Shown here one piece after another: positions 42,420 through 52,051 of a stretch of DNA of 64,000 nt; position 1 is the first letter of the stretch, and every line of letters starts with the position of its first letter. The DNA lies in contig CAIJIT010000318.1 in assembly GCA_903820745.1 (NCBI GenBank), positions 1 through 64,000 on the forward strand, in the 5' to 3' direction. Both the position numbers and the translations under genes were made by a program. The notes below the pieces were generated by a model, which was not told the DNA's origin, did no database searches, and saw nothing but the letters and a program-made list of their open reading frames with translations. Source of the DNA: an uncultured Burkholderiales bacterium (GTDB taxonomy: Bacteria > Pseudomonadota > Gammaproteobacteria > Burkholderiales > Burkholderiaceae_C).

Positions 42420-43706
42420 ATGAACAAGCAAGCCACTTTGTCCGAAATCGCCTCATGCCTGGCCGGTTATGACCCACAAGCCTTGCATGTTGGGTTGGCG
42501 CAGGACTTCATCGCCAGGCTGCTGCCTGGTCCGCAGATACAGGAGAAAGTCGAGCTGCGGGCAAGTCTGGGCCGGGTTCTGGCGGCGGACATCATCTCGA
42601 CGCTGCAGGTGCCAGCAGCCGATAACTCGGCGATGGACGGCTACGCGCTGCGCGCGTGCGACCTCAGCGCCACCGCAGACACCAGCTTGCAGATCGCCGG
42701 CACCAGTCTGGCAGGCAGCGCGCCCAGCCGCCTGGTGCAGCCAGGAAATTGCCAGCGCATCATGACCGGCGCCTTGATGCCGGCAGGCCTCGACACCGTG
42801 GTGCCGCAAGAGTTCATCCGCCTCGAAGGCGAGACTGTGATCATTCCGCCAGGCCTGCTGCGAGCGGGCGACAACCGCCGCCTCGCCGGCGAAGACCTGG
42901 CCTTGGGCCAGGTGGCGCTGAGCGCAGGCCGTATTCTCAAGCCTGCCGACCTGGGCTTACTGGCCTCACTGGGTCTGGCAGAAGTACCGGTATGGCGCAA
43001 GCTGCGCGTGGCGATTCTTTCGAGCGGCGACGAATTGCGTTCGGTCGGCGAGCCGCTGCCTCCCGGCTGCGTCTACGACAGCAACCGCTACACGATGTGG
43101 GCGATGTTGCAAAGGCTCGGCGTCGAGATCATCGATCTGGGCATCATTCGCGACGACAAGGCAGCGCTGCGCGAGGCGTTCGGCCGTGCCGCGCGCGAGG
43201 CCGACGCGGTGATCAGTTCGGGCGGCGTCAGTGTCGGCGAGGCCGACCATACCAAGGGCGTGATGGCGGAGCTCGGCGAAGTGCTGTTCTGGAAGATCGC
43301 CATGCGACCCGGCAGGCCGATGGCGATCGGTCGCATCCACAGTACTGACCATCAAGCGATCCTGTTCGGGCTGCCCGGCAACCCGGTCGCCGTGATGGTG
43401 ACCTTTTATGCCTTCGTGCGCGAAGCGCTGCTGGCGATGAGCGGGGCCAGCCCGGCACCGCTGCCGATGCTGCGCGCCGCCAGCCTGCAGCCGCTGCGCA
43501 AGAAGCCTGGCCGCACCGAATACCAGCGCGGCATCGTCAGTCGCGGCGCCGATGGGCAATGGCAGGTCGAAATCACCGGCAACCAGGGCTCGGGCATCCT
43601 GTCCAGCATGAGCCAGGCCAACGGTCTGGTCGTGCTTGGCCACGAGCAAGGCAATGTCGAAGCTGGAGAGTTGCTCGACGTGCTGCCCTTTGACGGGCTG
43701 ATCTAA
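42420..43706 (+). CDS. moeA: Molybdopterin molybdenumtransferase
   Basis: The 428-residue protein shows the MoeA pattern: NSAMDGYALRACD (about residue 65), RIMTGALMPAGLDTVV, the MoCF-binding GGVSVGEADHTKGVM (about 265) and LPGNPVAVMVTFYAFV. It inserts molybdate (or tungstate) into adenylylated molybdopterin. The start at 42420 is chosen by homology (MNKQATLSEIASCL); an in-frame ATG at 42411 is equally open and no clear Shine-Dalgarno decides. It converges on the transporter operon, 6 bp from the permease stop. It complements the molybdenum genes mobA and fdhD on the other strand. Confidence 0.93.
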   Translation: MNKQATLSEIASCLAGYDPQALHVGLAQDFIARLLPGPQIQEKVELRASLGRVLAADIISTLQVPAADNSAMDGYALRACDLSATADTSLQIAGTSLAGSAPSRLVQPGNCQRIMTGALMPAGLDTVVPQEFIRLEGETVIIPPGLLRAGDNRRLAGEDLALGQVALSAGRILKPADLGLLASLGLAEVPVWRKLRVAILSSGDELRSVGEPLPPGCVYDSNRYTMWAMLQRLGVEIIDLGIIRDDKAALREAFGRAAREADAVISSGGVSVGEADHTKGVMAELGEVLFWKIAMRPGRPMAIGRIHSTDHQAILFGLPGNPVAVMVTFYAFVREALLAMSGASPAPLPMLRAASLQPLRKKPGRTEYQRGIVSRGADGQWQVEITGNQGSGILSSMSQANGLVVLGHEQGNVEAGELLDVLPFDGLI

Positions 43707-43712
43707 GCGCGT

Positions 43713-44492
43713 TTATCGCCCCAGGCGCCGCCGCGCCAGATAGGACAGGCCGTCAACCAGGGCCACCAGCGCCAGCATCGCGATCAGCACGGTGCAGGTC
43801 TCGTGCATCTGGAACAAGCCAAGATGGTAGTAAAGCATCTGGCCCAGGCCGCCGGCACCGACAACGCCGAGCACGGCCGCCACGCGGATATTGTTTTCCC
43901 AGCGGTACAAGGTATAACTAAGCAACTGCGGCAAGGTCTGCGGCAGCAAGGCGAACAGCAGCACAGGCAAGGCGCCGATGCCGCGCAGCCGCAGCGCTTG
44001 AGCCATGTCCTGCGGCGCGTTTTCAAAGCTTTCAGCGAACAAGCGACCGAGCACGCCAGTCGTGTGCAGCGCCAGCGCCAAGGTGCCGGGCATCGGGCCC
44101 AGGCCGGCCAGTATCAAGAGCAAGGCAGCCCAGACCAGTTCGGGCACGCTGCGCAAGCCGTTCAGCAGCAGCATGGCCGGCCCGCGCCAGAAGACTTGTT
44201 TGCCGCTGGCCGGCAAGGCCAATGCCAGACCTGCCAGCGCAGCCAGCAGCGTTCCCAGCAAGGACATCGCCAGCGTCTCCAGCGTGGCGGCGAAGACCTT
44301 GTGCAGGAAAGCCGGCGCTAATTCAGGTGGGAAAAAGCTGCTTGCAAAGCGCAGCATGTCGACCAAGGCCTTCGGCCCGAGAAAATCGGACCAGCGCAAA
44401 TTCAGCGACCAGAAACTGGCACTGACCAACAGCATCATCAACAGCATCGCCAGCAGCAAGGCGGGCGAGCGGTGCGGCTTAGCGGGCATCAT
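43713..44492 (-). CDS. PhnE-like ABC permease (second)
   Basis: The 259-residue permease has about six hydrophobic segments and the family EAA-like region ALRLRGIGALPVLLFALLPQTLPQLLSYTLYRWENNIR. The ATG at 44492 overlaps the first permease stop (44489-44492) and has AGGAG 6 nt upstream. It is the last gene of the operon. With the neighbouring permease, ATPase and binding protein it forms a phosphonate-type importer of the group called 'putative selenate ABC transporter'. The two permeases are paralogues and may form a heterodimer. Confidence 0.88.
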   Translation of the reverse strand: MMPAKPHRSPALLLAMLLMMLLVSASFWSLNLRWSDFLGPKALVDMLRFASSFFPPELAPAFLHKVFAATLETLAMSLLGTLLAALAGLALALPASGKQVFWRGPAMLLLNGLRSVPELVWAALLLILAGLGPMPGTLALALHTTGVLGRLFAESFENAPQDMAQALRLRGIGALPVLLFALLPQTLPQLLSYTLYRWENNIRVAAVLGVVGAGGLGQMLYYHLGLFQMHETCTVLIAMLALVALVDGLSYLARRRLGR

Positions 44493-45331
44493 CCGAGACT
44501 CCTGCGCAGGACCGCGCTGATGCGGTCGGACAGGGCGACCAGGGCGATGAAAATCAGCAGGATCGTGCTGACCTCGGCACCGGCGAACATCTTGACCGCA
44601 TTGTCGAGTTGCTGGCCCAGGCCTCCGGCGCCGACGAATCCGAGCACGACCGAAGATCGGATCGCGCATTCCCAGCGGTAGACGGTGTAGCTGAGCAACT
44701 CGCTGGCCGCTTGCGGCAAGGCACCGAACAACAAGGCCTGCAAGCGACCAGAACCATTGCGCAGTAGCGCCTGGCTGGCTTGCGGATCGGTACTTTCAAG
44801 GATTTCGGCGTAGACCTTGCCGAGCATGCCGCCATAGGCGATGCCGATCGCCAGCACGCCCGCAGTCGGCCCCAGACCCACCACACGCACCAGCATCAGC
44901 GCCCAGACCAGTTCGGGTATCGACCGCAGCAGCAAGAGCAAGCCACGCAAGCCAAAGCGCAGCGCAAACGGCCAGCCCGCCATACGGCCTTGCTCAAGCG
45001 CGGAGATCGAGCTGCGCGCATTGACCAGCAAAGCCAGCGGCACCGCCAGCAACAACGCCAGCGACAAACCGGCAGTGGCCATCGCCACCGTGCGCCAGGT
45101 CTCCTGCAGCATCAGCAGCAGGAATTCGCCGTCAAGCCGCGGTGAAAAAAACTGCAGCAGAAAACGCCAGGTGACAGCCAGGCTGCGCGAATCCCACAGC
45201 AGCCAGGGTTTGAACTCGGTCCAGACCAGCAGCGGCCACATCAGCAGCAACATCACCAGCAAACCGGCCCGGCGTCCGGCCAGCGCCGGGTCACGCATGC
45301 GCGCGTGCTGCAGGCTGACTATCACCGGCAC
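44489..45331 (-). CDS. PhnE-like ABC permease (first)
   Basis: This 280-residue permease has six or so membrane segments and the motif YRWECAIRSSVVLGFVGAGGLG, matching that of the other PhnE-like gene (YRWENNIRVAAVLGVVGAGGLG). It overlaps the ATPase gene by 10 bp and the second permease by 4 bp, so all are co-translated. The ligand is discussed under the binding protein. Confidence 0.88.
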   Translation of the reverse strand: MPVIVSLQHARMRDPALAGRRAGLLVMLLLMWPLLVWTEFKPWLLWDSRSLAVTWRFLLQFFSPRLDGEFLLLMLQETWRTVAMATAGLSLALLLAVPLALLVNARSSISALEQGRMAGWPFALRFGLRGLLLLLRSIPELVWALMLVRVVGLGPTAGVLAIGIAYGGMLGKVYAEILESTDPQASQALLRNGSGRLQALLFGALPQAASELLSYTVYRWECAIRSSVVLGFVGAGGLGQQLDNAVKMFAGAEVSTILLIFIALVALSDRISAVLRRSLG

Positions 45332-46149
45332 ATCGCCTGCGGCAAGCCCGGCAGCCCGGCCTGCGGTTGGGCTTGGGGCTTGCTCACGATGGCGTCACCG
45401 CCATAGAACTGCTGCAGCAACTCGTCGCTGAGCATTGCAGACGGGCCGTCATAGACCAGCTCACCGTCCTGCAAAGCCAGGATGCGCGGGAACATCGAAC
45501 GTGCCAGTTCAACCTGATGCAGACTGCACAGCAGCGCAATGCCGCGCTGCCGGGCTGCCAGTTGCAGGCTTTGCAATGCCTGACTGGCGCGGGCCGGGTC
45601 GAGCGCTGCCAGCGGTTCATCGGCCATCCAGAGTTGCGCATCCGCCACCAGCAAGCGGGCCAGCCCAACGCGCTGGCGCTCACCACCCGACAAACGGTCG
45701 ACCCGCAGCCAGAGTTTGTCGCCGACATCGAGCATATTCAAGGCCTCGAAAGCCCGCCAGGCTTGGGGAGGATTCCACAAAGTCCGCAGGCTTTGCCAGA
45801 GACTTTGCTGCGGCAGCAAGCCCGCCAGCACGGCGCTGACCACGCGCTGGCGCGGAGGCAGAGGTGGCGATTGGGGCGCCAGGCAAATCTGCCCGCGCAG
45901 GCGCTGCCGCTGACGGCGCGCCAGCACCCAAGGGTCGCGTCCCTGCCAATGCAGGCTGCCGGACAAAGGTCGCTGCGCCAGCGCCAGGGTCTGCAGCAGC
46001 GTCGTCTTGCCGGCCCCTGAAGCGCCGATCAGCGCCACCTGTTCGCCGGCTTGAAGCGAAAAGCTGATGCCCGTGAGTACCGGCAAATCCGACAAAGGCG
46101 CTGCGGCTGCGCAGAGTTGCTCGGCGCGCAGCAGCTCGGTCGACGTCAC
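45322..46149 (-). CDS. PhnC-like ABC transporter ATPase
   Basis: The 275-residue ATPase has Walker A GASGAGKTTLLQ (about residue 42), the Q-loop, signature LSGGERQRVGLARLL and Walker B LWMADEPLAALDP. It powers the two PhnE-like permeases. The C-terminal 25 residues are Pro/Gln-rich and not conserved. The start overlaps the binding-protein stop by ATGA (46146-46149). Confidence 0.9.
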   Translation of the reverse strand: MTSTELLRAEQLCAAAAPLSDLPVLTGISFSLQAGEQVALIGASGAGKTTLLQTLALAQRPLSGSLHWQGRDPWVLARRQRQRLRGQICLAPQSPPLPPRQRVVSAVLAGLLPQQSLWQSLRTLWNPPQAWRAFEALNMLDVGDKLWLRVDRLSGGERQRVGLARLLVADAQLWMADEPLAALDPARASQALQSLQLAARQRGIALLCSLHQVELARSMFPRILALQDGELVYDGPSAMLSDELLQQFYGGDAIVSKPQAQPQAGLPGLPQAMCR

Positions 46150-47018
46150 TTCAACAAACCGGCGTTCTCGGCCGCAGCGCGGATGCCGTTGTAGTTCTCC
46201 GGGTTGGTGGCGATGAAGCGCGTGGCGCGCTGGGTGGCCAGAATTTCCTTGCCCTGTGGATTGCCCTCATTGAGCACCAGGAAGGCAGCGCTGAGCTTTT
46301 CACGCAAGGCCAACGGCATGTCGGCATGCACGCTCCAGTTGTAGTCGAAATAGCCCGGCGTGGTGAAGAACACCCGGACCTGCGTCGGATCGACCTTCTT
46401 GTCGGCGACGAATTTTTCCCATACCGAGATGTTCAGCGCGCCGGCGTCGACCTTGCCGCTGGCTACTGCGGCGATCGTTGCGTCATGGGCGCCCGAGAAG
46501 CTGATGCGCTTCAAGTCGACATCAGGGTTGACCTTGGCTGCCAGCAGATAGCTGCGCGGCATCAGGTGCCCCGAGGTGCTCGAAGGCGCACCAAAGCTGA
46601 GCGTCCGGCCCTTGAGGTCTTCAAGACGGTTGATGCCGCTCTTTGCATCGGTGATGAAGACCGAACGGAACTTCGCGTCTTCTTCGCGTTGCACCAGCGG
46701 AATGATCTTGCCACCGGCCCGCTGCTGCGCTTGTACAAAGGTGAAACCGCCGAACCAGGCCAGGTCGACCTTCTTGTTGACCAAGGCCTCGACCGCAGCA
46801 GCGTAATCGGTGACTGGCGTCCACTCGACCTTGACGCCGAGCTTGGCTTCCAGGTATTGCCCCAACGGCGCGAACTTGCGGGCCAGCTCGGTCGGTGACT
46901 CGTCGGGAATCGCGGTGACTCGCAGCACCTGCTGCGCGCCGGCCAGATTGCATTGCATTGCCAGCGCCAGCATCAACCAGCGCGCTGCCTTGCAAAGATA
47001 TGCCATCGAATTCGACAT
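46146..47018 (-). CDS. PhnD-family binding protein, 'putative selenate' type
   Basis: The 290-residue protein has a signal peptide (cleaved near LAGAQQ) and begins LRVTAIPDESPTELARKFAPL, with VTDYAAAVEALVNKKVDLAWFGG, QREEDAKFRSVFIT and GHLMPRSYLL. These sections match the group named 'putative selenate ABC transporter substrate-binding protein', a name that rests on gene neighbourhood, not on transport assays. Here the operon joins it to fdhD, mobA and a tungstate transporter. The formate dehydrogenase uses Cys, not selenocysteine, so selenium may not be the ligand. GAGGA lies about 9 nt upstream of the start. Confidence 0.85.
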   Translation of the reverse strand: MSNSMAYLCKAARWLMLALAMQCNLAGAQQVLRVTAIPDESPTELARKFAPLGQYLEAKLGVKVEWTPVTDYAAAVEALVNKKVDLAWFGGFTFVQAQQRAGGKIIPLVQREEDAKFRSVFITDAKSGINRLEDLKGRTLSFGAPSSTSGHLMPRSYLLAAKVNPDVDLKRISFSGAHDATIAAVASGKVDAGALNISVWEKFVADKKVDPTQVRVFFTTPGYFDYNWSVHADMPLALREKLSAAFLVLNEGNPQGKEILATQRATRFIATNPENYNGIRAAAENAGLLK

Positions 47019-47084
47019 GGAATTTTTTCCTCAGGGGTTGGATAAATCAGCGTTAAGGCCGGAATGGCCTGCGCACAAAAAAAC

Positions 47085-47957
47085 TCAAGCCGGCGATTCG
47101 GCCAGCAAGCGTGCGGGTTCAGGTTCACTGTCAAAGCGCTCCTGGCCGCTGTAGCAGATGAAATGGCGGTTCTTGGCGCGGCCGATCAGGGTCAGACCGA
47201 GCTCGCAAGCCAAGGCATGGCCCATCTGGGTGATGCCATTGCGCGAGACCACGATCGGCACCCCCATCTGCGCCGACTTCATCACCATCTCGCTGGTCAG
47301 GCGGCCGGTGGTGTAGAAGCATTTGTCAGCGCCTTCGACGCCGTTCATCCACATCCAGCCGGCAATGCTGTCGATCGCGTTGTGCCGGCCGACATCTTCC
47401 ACATGGACCAGCAGTTCGGCCCCGCGAAACAAGGCGCAGCCATGGACCGAGCCGGCCTTTTTGTAGACGCTGTCCTGATGGCGCATCTGTTCGAGCATCG
47501 AATACAGCGCCGATTGGCGCAACCTGGCGCTGGCCGCATCGGGCAGCTTGACGCTGGCCACATCATCCATCAGCGCACCGAACACGGTGCCCTGGCCGCA
47601 GCCGGTTGTGATCGTTCGCTGTGCCGTTTTTTCTTCGATCCGGGCAATGCCAGAGCGCGTGCGCACTGCCGCCGCGCTGACCTCCCAATCGACGGTGATC
47701 GACTCCACCTCGGCTGCATGGCTGACCAGTCGTTGGTTGCGCAGATAACCCAGCACCAGCAACTCGGGCGCCACGCCCAGCGTCATCAAGGTCACCAACT
47801 CGCGCTTGTCGACAAAAACGGTCAGCGGCCGTTCGGCCGGAATATTCATGCTCCGGCTGCGCCCGAACTCGTCGAGCACGACCACCTCATGGGTCAGCAC
47901 CGCCTGGGAATGAGTCAGATGCGGCAGCACCGCGCCGTTGTCGCCTGGCTGGCTCAT
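47085..47957 (-). CDS. fdhD: Formate dehydrogenase sulfurtransferase FdhD
   Basis: This 290-residue protein transfers sulfur from IscS to the molybdenum or tungsten cofactor before insertion into formate dehydrogenase. The visible hallmarks are [20 protein letters not shown], the active-site loop [11 protein letters not shown] with Cys120, and the C-terminal [21 protein letters not shown]. coli FdhD has CxxC at this loop; here the second Cys is Gly, so only one remains. The ATG at 47957 overlaps the mobA stop (ATGA); in-frame codons upstream to 48131 lie within mobA and are shadow. Confidence 0.93.
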   Translation of the reverse strand: MSQPGDNGAVLPHLTHSQAVLTHEVVVLDEFGRSRSMNIPAERPLTVFVDKRELVTLMTLGVAPELLVLGYLRNQRLVSHAAEVESITVDWEVSAAAVRTRSGIARIEEKTAQRTITTGCGQGTVFGALMDDVASVKLPDAASARLRQSALYSMLEQMRHQDSVYKKAGSVHGCALFRGAELLVHVEDVGRHNAIDSIAGWMWMNGVEGADKCFYTTGRLTSEMVMKSAQMGVPIVVSRNGITQMGHALACELGLTLIGRAKNRHFICYSGQERFDSEPEPARLLAESPA

Positions 47958-48565
47958 AGGCCCGACTGCATCTGCTGCAGTTCTTCCAAGGTATTGGCAT
48001 TGGCGAAGGCCTGGCCATCGTCGAAAGGCACCAGCACGCAGCGATGCATGGCGGTCCATTTGTCGATCTTGCGCTGGCCGCTCTGGGTAAAGCGCACCAG
48101 GCTTTCGATCAGCTCGGACTTCATCAGACAAAACACAGGCTGGACCTGCAGGCGCGGCGCGTCGCCCTGCATTTCATAGCTGGCTGCCATGGCGATCTCA
48201 GCGTCTTCGGCGCTCAAGGCCTGGGCAAGTCGCTGCACCAGATCGTCCGGAAAGTTTGGCGAATCACAGGGCACGGTGACCAGATAAGGCGTTTCGCAAT
48301 GCTCGAGTCCGGTCAAAAAACCGGCCAGCGGCCCGGCGTAATCAGCCAGCGAGTCAGGCCAGACCGGTACACCCATGGACTCATAGGCGCCGAGGTTGCG
48401 GTTCGCATTGATCATCAGGCTGCCGACCTGCCCGCCCAGACGCAACACGGCGTGCATTGCCAACGACATGCCTTGATGGTTCTGCAGGCCTTTGTCGACC
48501 CCGCCCATGCGGCTGCCTCGGCCGCCGGCCAGAATCAGTCCGGTGATGGCTTCAATTTCAATCAT
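47954..48565 (-). CDS. mobA: Molybdenum cofactor guanylyltransferase
   Basis: The 203-residue enzyme starts with the nucleotide loop [19 protein letters not shown] and has [22 protein letters not shown] and [16 protein letters not shown]. It attaches GMP to molybdopterin to form the bis-MGD cofactor needed by formate dehydrogenases such as FdhA in this locus. It overlaps fdhD by 4 bp; tupA ends 65 bp upstream. Confidence 0.93.
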   Translation of the reverse strand: MIEIEAITGLILAGGRGSRMGGVDKGLQNHQGMSLAMHAVLRLGGQVGSLMINANRNLGAYESMGVPVWPDSLADYAGPLAGFLTGLEHCETPYLVTVPCDSPNFPDDLVQRLAQALSAEDAEIAMAASYEMQGDAPRLQVQPVFCLMKSELIESLVRFTQSGQRKIDKWTAMHRCVLVPFDDGQAFANANTLEELQQMQSGL

Positions 48566-48630
48566 GATGGAAAGCGGTCAACTGCTGAATCTAGGAACAT
48601 CCTGGATTCTCGCCGCAATGCGGCAGCAAA

Positions 48631-49470
48631 TCAGCGTTGGGCGTTCGGAAAGAACAATTGCTCGCCGCCGATCTTGTAGCTGGCAATCACGGCCTGACCC
48701 TCGGCCGATACAACCCAATCCGAAAAAGCCTGGGCCAGCGCGGTCTTGGTATGCGGATGCCGGGCCGGATTGACGACGATGACGCCATATTGATTGAACA
48801 GCTTGTTGTCACCTTCCAGCAGCACCGCCAACTTGCCGCGGTTCTTGAACGACAACCAGGTGCCACGATCGGTCAGCACATAACCATCGGTGCTGGCAGC
48901 GATATTCAAGGCCGGACCCATGCCACAGCCGCAAGCACGGTAGTCGATCGACAGTTCGGGCGTCCTGGCCGCAGGGTTGTCGATGCCGGCGGTTTTCCAG
49001 AAGCGCAGCTCGGCCGCATGGGTGCCGCTCTTGTCGCCACGGGAGACGAAAACCTGCCCGGAAGCCGCCAATTTCTTCAAGCCGACGACCAGGTCGCGGC
49101 CGCGCACGCCCGCCGGATCGGCAGCCGGGCCAACCAGCACGAAATCGTTGAACATCACCGCCCGGCGCGCCAGACCGAAACCCTCAGCAACGAGCTTTTC
49201 TTCGGCGACCTGGTCATGCACGAACAGCACATCGGCATCGCCGCGCCGACCCATATCGAGCGCCTGTCCGGTGCCCTGCGCCACCACCCTGATCTCGATG
49301 CCACGCGCCTTGGTGAAGGCCGGCAGCAAATGGGCAAACAGGCCCGATTGCTCGGTGCTGGTGGTCGACGCCATCAGGATCGTCTTGTCCTGAGCAAGCG
49401 CCGGCAGACTCAGCCAAGGTGCCAGGCAAAACGCCAGCAGCGCCAGCCGTTTGAATGCGCTTGATTTCAT
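48631..49470 (-). CDS. tupA: Tungstate-binding protein TupA
   Basis: The 279-residue protein has a signal peptide (cleaved near ALAQDK), then ILMASTTSTEQSGLF: the TTST motif that marks TupA rather than ModA. Further motifs include VVAQGTGQALDMGRRGDADVLFVHD and VSRGDKSGTHAAELRFWK. It binds tungstate tightly in the periplasm. The start at 49470 overlaps the tupC stop (ATGA); the in-frame ATG at 49482 adds 4 residues. Tungstate uptake within a formate dehydrogenase locus suggests a tungsten form of the enzyme. Confidence 0.88.
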   Translation of the reverse strand: MKSSAFKRLALLAFCLAPWLSLPALAQDKTILMASTTSTEQSGLFAHLLPAFTKARGIEIRVVAQGTGQALDMGRRGDADVLFVHDQVAEEKLVAEGFGLARRAVMFNDFVLVGPAADPAGVRGRDLVVGLKKLAASGQVFVSRGDKSGTHAAELRFWKTAGIDNPAARTPELSIDYRACGCGMGPALNIAASTDGYVLTDRGTWLSFKNRGKLAVLLEGDNKLFNQYGVIVVNPARHPHTKTALAQAFSDWVVSAEGQAVIASYKIGGEQLFFPNAQR

Positions 49471-50174
49471 TCCTGGTTCCATTTCAGTTGTCCCTTCAAA
49501 AACAGCGCGGCGCTGTCCCCGACCGGCTCGCTGAAGAAGCGTGCGGTCGGCATATCGGCCATGATCTTCCCATGCTCGAGGTAGACCACGCGGCTGGCCA
49601 GGCGCTTGGCCTGACCGAGGTTGTGGGTGCTCATCACCAGGGTCATGCCGTCGGCCTTGAAGCCCGCCAGCAAGGCTTCGATGTCCTTTTTGGCCGAGGG
49701 GTCGAGGTTGGCAGTCGGTTCATCAAGGAACAGCAAGGTCGGGCCCGTCGCCCAGGCCCTTGCCAGCGCTAACCGCTGCTGCTCGCCGCCCGACAAGGCG
49801 CGCGCCGGACGGTCACGCAAGGCCGTCAACCCCGCCAACTGCAGCGCCTGCAAGGCCAATGTGGCTCTCGACGCCGCCGGCACCTTGGCCAGCCAGAGCG
49901 CCAGGCGCAGGTTGTTCCAGACCGACAGGCGCAGCATGAACGGACGCTGAAACACCATCACCTGCCTGGCCGCGCTGGCGAGCCGCTGGCCGGAATGGCC
50001 GGGCAGCAAGCCGTGCAAGGCCTGCAGCAAGGTGGTCTTGCCCGAGCCATTGGCCCCGATCAGCGCGATGAAGTCGCCCTGATTGACTTGCAGATTGACA
50101 TCACGCAGCGCAGTGACAGCGCCGAATTTGGCGCCGAAATCGGACAGACTGATCAGCGGCCCTGTATCGCTCAT
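49467..50174 (-). CDS. tupC: Tungstate ABC transporter ATPase TupC
   Basis: The 235-residue ATPase has Walker A GANGSGKTTLLQ, a signature ALSGGEQQRLALARAW and Walker B LLFLDEPTANLDP. The ATG at 50174 shares its first base with the tupB TGA stop; one in-frame GTG just upstream is an alternative. It sits between tupB and tupA, the order usual in proteobacterial tup operons being variable. Confidence 0.88.
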   Translation of the reverse strand: MSDTGPLISLSDFGAKFGAVTALRDVNLQVNQGDFIALIGANGSGKTTLLQALHGLLPGHSGQRLASAARQVMVFQRPFMLRLSVWNNLRLALWLAKVPAASRATLALQALQLAGLTALRDRPARALSGGEQQRLALARAWATGPTLLFLDEPTANLDPSAKKDIEALLAGFKADGMTLVMSTHNLGQAKRLASRVVYLEHGKIMADMPTARFFSEPVGDSAALFLKGQLKWNQE

Positions 50175-50887
50175 CACCTGGCCCCTGCAGCATCGGCGCG
50201 CTGTGCACCCTGGCTCAGCGCGATCGCCAGATTGACCAGACCGACCAGGGCCAGCAAGACCAGACCCAGCGCCAAGGCCAGCGGCAGATCGCCCTTGCTG
50301 GTTTCAAGCGCGATGGTGGTGGTGATCACCCGCGTCACCCCGTCGATATTGCCGCCGACGATCATCACCGCCCCGACTTCCGACACTGCGCGGCCGAAGG
50401 CGGTCAGCAAGATCGTCGCGACCGCCCAGCGCTCGTGCAGCAGCATTAGCAAGGCATTGATGATCGGCCGCCCGCCCATTGAGCGCAGTTGATCGCCGCC
50501 ATCGCGCAGGCTGTCGCGCACCAGTTGGCGCGACAGCGCCGCCACTACCGGCAGTACCAGCATCGTCTGCGCGATCACCATCGCACCGGGCGTGAACAGG
50601 ATGCCCCATGAACCGAGCGGTCCGCTGCGCGACAGCAGCAGATAAACCACCAGCCCCACCACCACCGACGGCAGAGCCAGCAAAGTATTGAGCAACACCA
50701 CCAGCGCACGGTGACCGGGCATCCGGGTAACCGCCAGCCAGGCTCCCAGCGAAAGTCCGAATCCGGCCGCGATCAGGCAGGCTGCGCCGCTGACCGAGAG
50801 CGACAACTCGACGGTGCGTAGCAGCACGGGGTCTGCATCGAGCACCAGCGAAATCGCGGTGCGCAGACTTTCAGCAAAGGCATTCAA
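50174..50887 (-). CDS. tupB: Tungstate ABC transporter permease TupB
   Basis: The 237-residue permease has five to six hydrophobic segments and the EAA-type loop (LRDGGDQLRSMGGRP...FGRAVSEVGAVMIVGGNIDGVTRVITTTIALETSKGDLP). The segment SEVGAVMIVGGNI is characteristic of TupB-type permeases. It is 30 bp downstream of the DUF6352-like gene. Confidence 0.88.
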   Translation of the reverse strand: MNAFAESLRTAISLVLDADPVLLRTVELSLSVSGAACLIAAGFGLSLGAWLAVTRMPGHRALVVLLNTLLALPSVVVGLVVYLLLSRSGPLGSWGILFTPGAMVIAQTMLVLPVVAALSRQLVRDSLRDGGDQLRSMGGRPIINALLMLLHERWAVATILLTAFGRAVSEVGAVMIVGGNIDGVTRVITTTIALETSKGDLPLALALGLVLLALVGLVNLAIALSQGAQRADAAGAR

Positions 50888-50917
50888 GGCGAGGGGAATA
50901 ACAACTGTGCTGCAGTA

Positions 50918-51991
50918 TCACATCAAGGCGGCCAGCGGCAGGTTCAGCAACAGGTTCTGCGGCTTCAGCCGGAGCGTCTGCTCGGCATTCATGGCCAGCC
51001 CGAGGTAGACCGGTTTGGCCTTGCCGCCTGCAGTCATCACTGGGTTGAGTTCGGCAGCATCGTCGAATTCAAGCCTGAACAGGCTGATCAAGCGCTGCAT
51101 GCGTTCGGCATCGACCGGCCGGTCTTCATAGAGGTCGTTGAGCAGTCGCATCGCCTCGACATCGAGGCCGACATGCCAGCGCCAAGCAGGGTCGTCAATC
51201 CGCTGCAGCGGCGTGATCTTGACCTTGCAGCCAAGGAAATGGCCGATCCAGGCTTCCATCACCCGCGACAGCGCCTTCAGCCCGGACTGACTGCGGATCA
51301 GGGTGAAGCTCAGGCCATGGCCGAGGTCATTGCTGATTTCATGCGTGAGGTCGAGCGCGAACAAATGGCGTCCGCTGCGCTGCCAGTAATCGCTGGCGTT
51401 CTCGGGCGTCAGCACCGCCATCTCGACCCTGCGCAGCGGCGCCTGGGCCTGCAGCAGCAGACGGCCGATGCTGCCCAGACCTGCGGTTTCCTGCAGCAGG
51501 TCGACAGCTTCGAGGTCGGCGCAGAGCAAGCGGCCTTCGGTCAGCGTCAGCCGCTGTTGCCGGAACAGCATCTCGGCGGCGCGCGCCTGAAAGGCATCAT
51601 CGCAAGCGTCGAGCAAATGGCGCAAGATCGCCTGGACGATTGCGTCGATGAACAGCGGCGGCACGTCGATGCGCTGGCTGCGCATCAGGCCGAGGTAATA
51701 GGCCTCCAGCGACCCAGCCGCCAGCAGAGCATCCCGGAAAGCCAGGAACATGACGTAATTGGCACGCGCATCCACATCTTTCAAGGCGCGCAGTTGTTTG
51801 GCGCTGACTGCGCTGGCGGGTGCGGCCCGCAGCAACTGGTGCAAGGCGATTTCGGCCCGGCAGGATTCGGGCAGCAAAGCCAGTTCAGGCAAGTCCAGAA
51901 ACAGGCGCAAATAGGCTTCGGTCGGTTTCAGCCAACCCTGCGGCGTCAACTCGAGATGGACATAGCCGCAAGCCGGCCAGAAGTCACTCAT
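50918..51991 (-). CDS. DUF6352-like protein of the formate dehydrogenase locus
   Basis: The 357-residue protein begins MSDFWPACGYVHLELTPQGW and is mostly helical in pattern, with WQRSGRHLFALDLTHEISNDLGHGLSFTLIRS towards the middle and a C-terminal tail GLAMNAEQTLRLKPQNLLLNLP. No catalytic motif is recognised. I recall similar proteins (DUF6352) as regular companions of formate dehydrogenase genes in Burkholderiales, so an accessory role in enzyme maturation is inferred. It lacks a signal peptide and is probably cytoplasmic. Confidence 0.7.
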   Translation of the reverse strand: MSDFWPACGYVHLELTPQGWLKPTEAYLRLFLDLPELALLPESCRAEIALHQLLRAAPASAVSAKQLRALKDVDARANYVMFLAFRDALLAAGSLEAYYLGLMRSQRIDVPPLFIDAIVQAILRHLLDACDDAFQARAAEMLFRQQRLTLTEGRLLCADLEAVDLLQETAGLGSIGRLLLQAQAPLRRVEMAVLTPENASDYWQRSGRHLFALDLTHEISNDLGHGLSFTLIRSQSGLKALSRVMEAWIGHFLGCKVKITPLQRIDDPAWRWHVGLDVEAMRLLNDLYEDRPVDAERMQRLISLFRLEFDDAAELNPVMTAGGKAKPVYLGLAMNAEQTLRLKPQNLLLNLPLAALM

Positions 51992-52051
51992 CAGCGAAAG
52001 ACGGTGCTGACACCCCAGGGGGCCAGGCGCTGCCGGTCTTGCCAGATGGCG

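Noticed and set aside
48612-48624. GCCGCAATGCGGC dyad between mobA and tupA as a terminator
   Set aside because: The central loop is too short for the full stem and no T-run follows on either strand.
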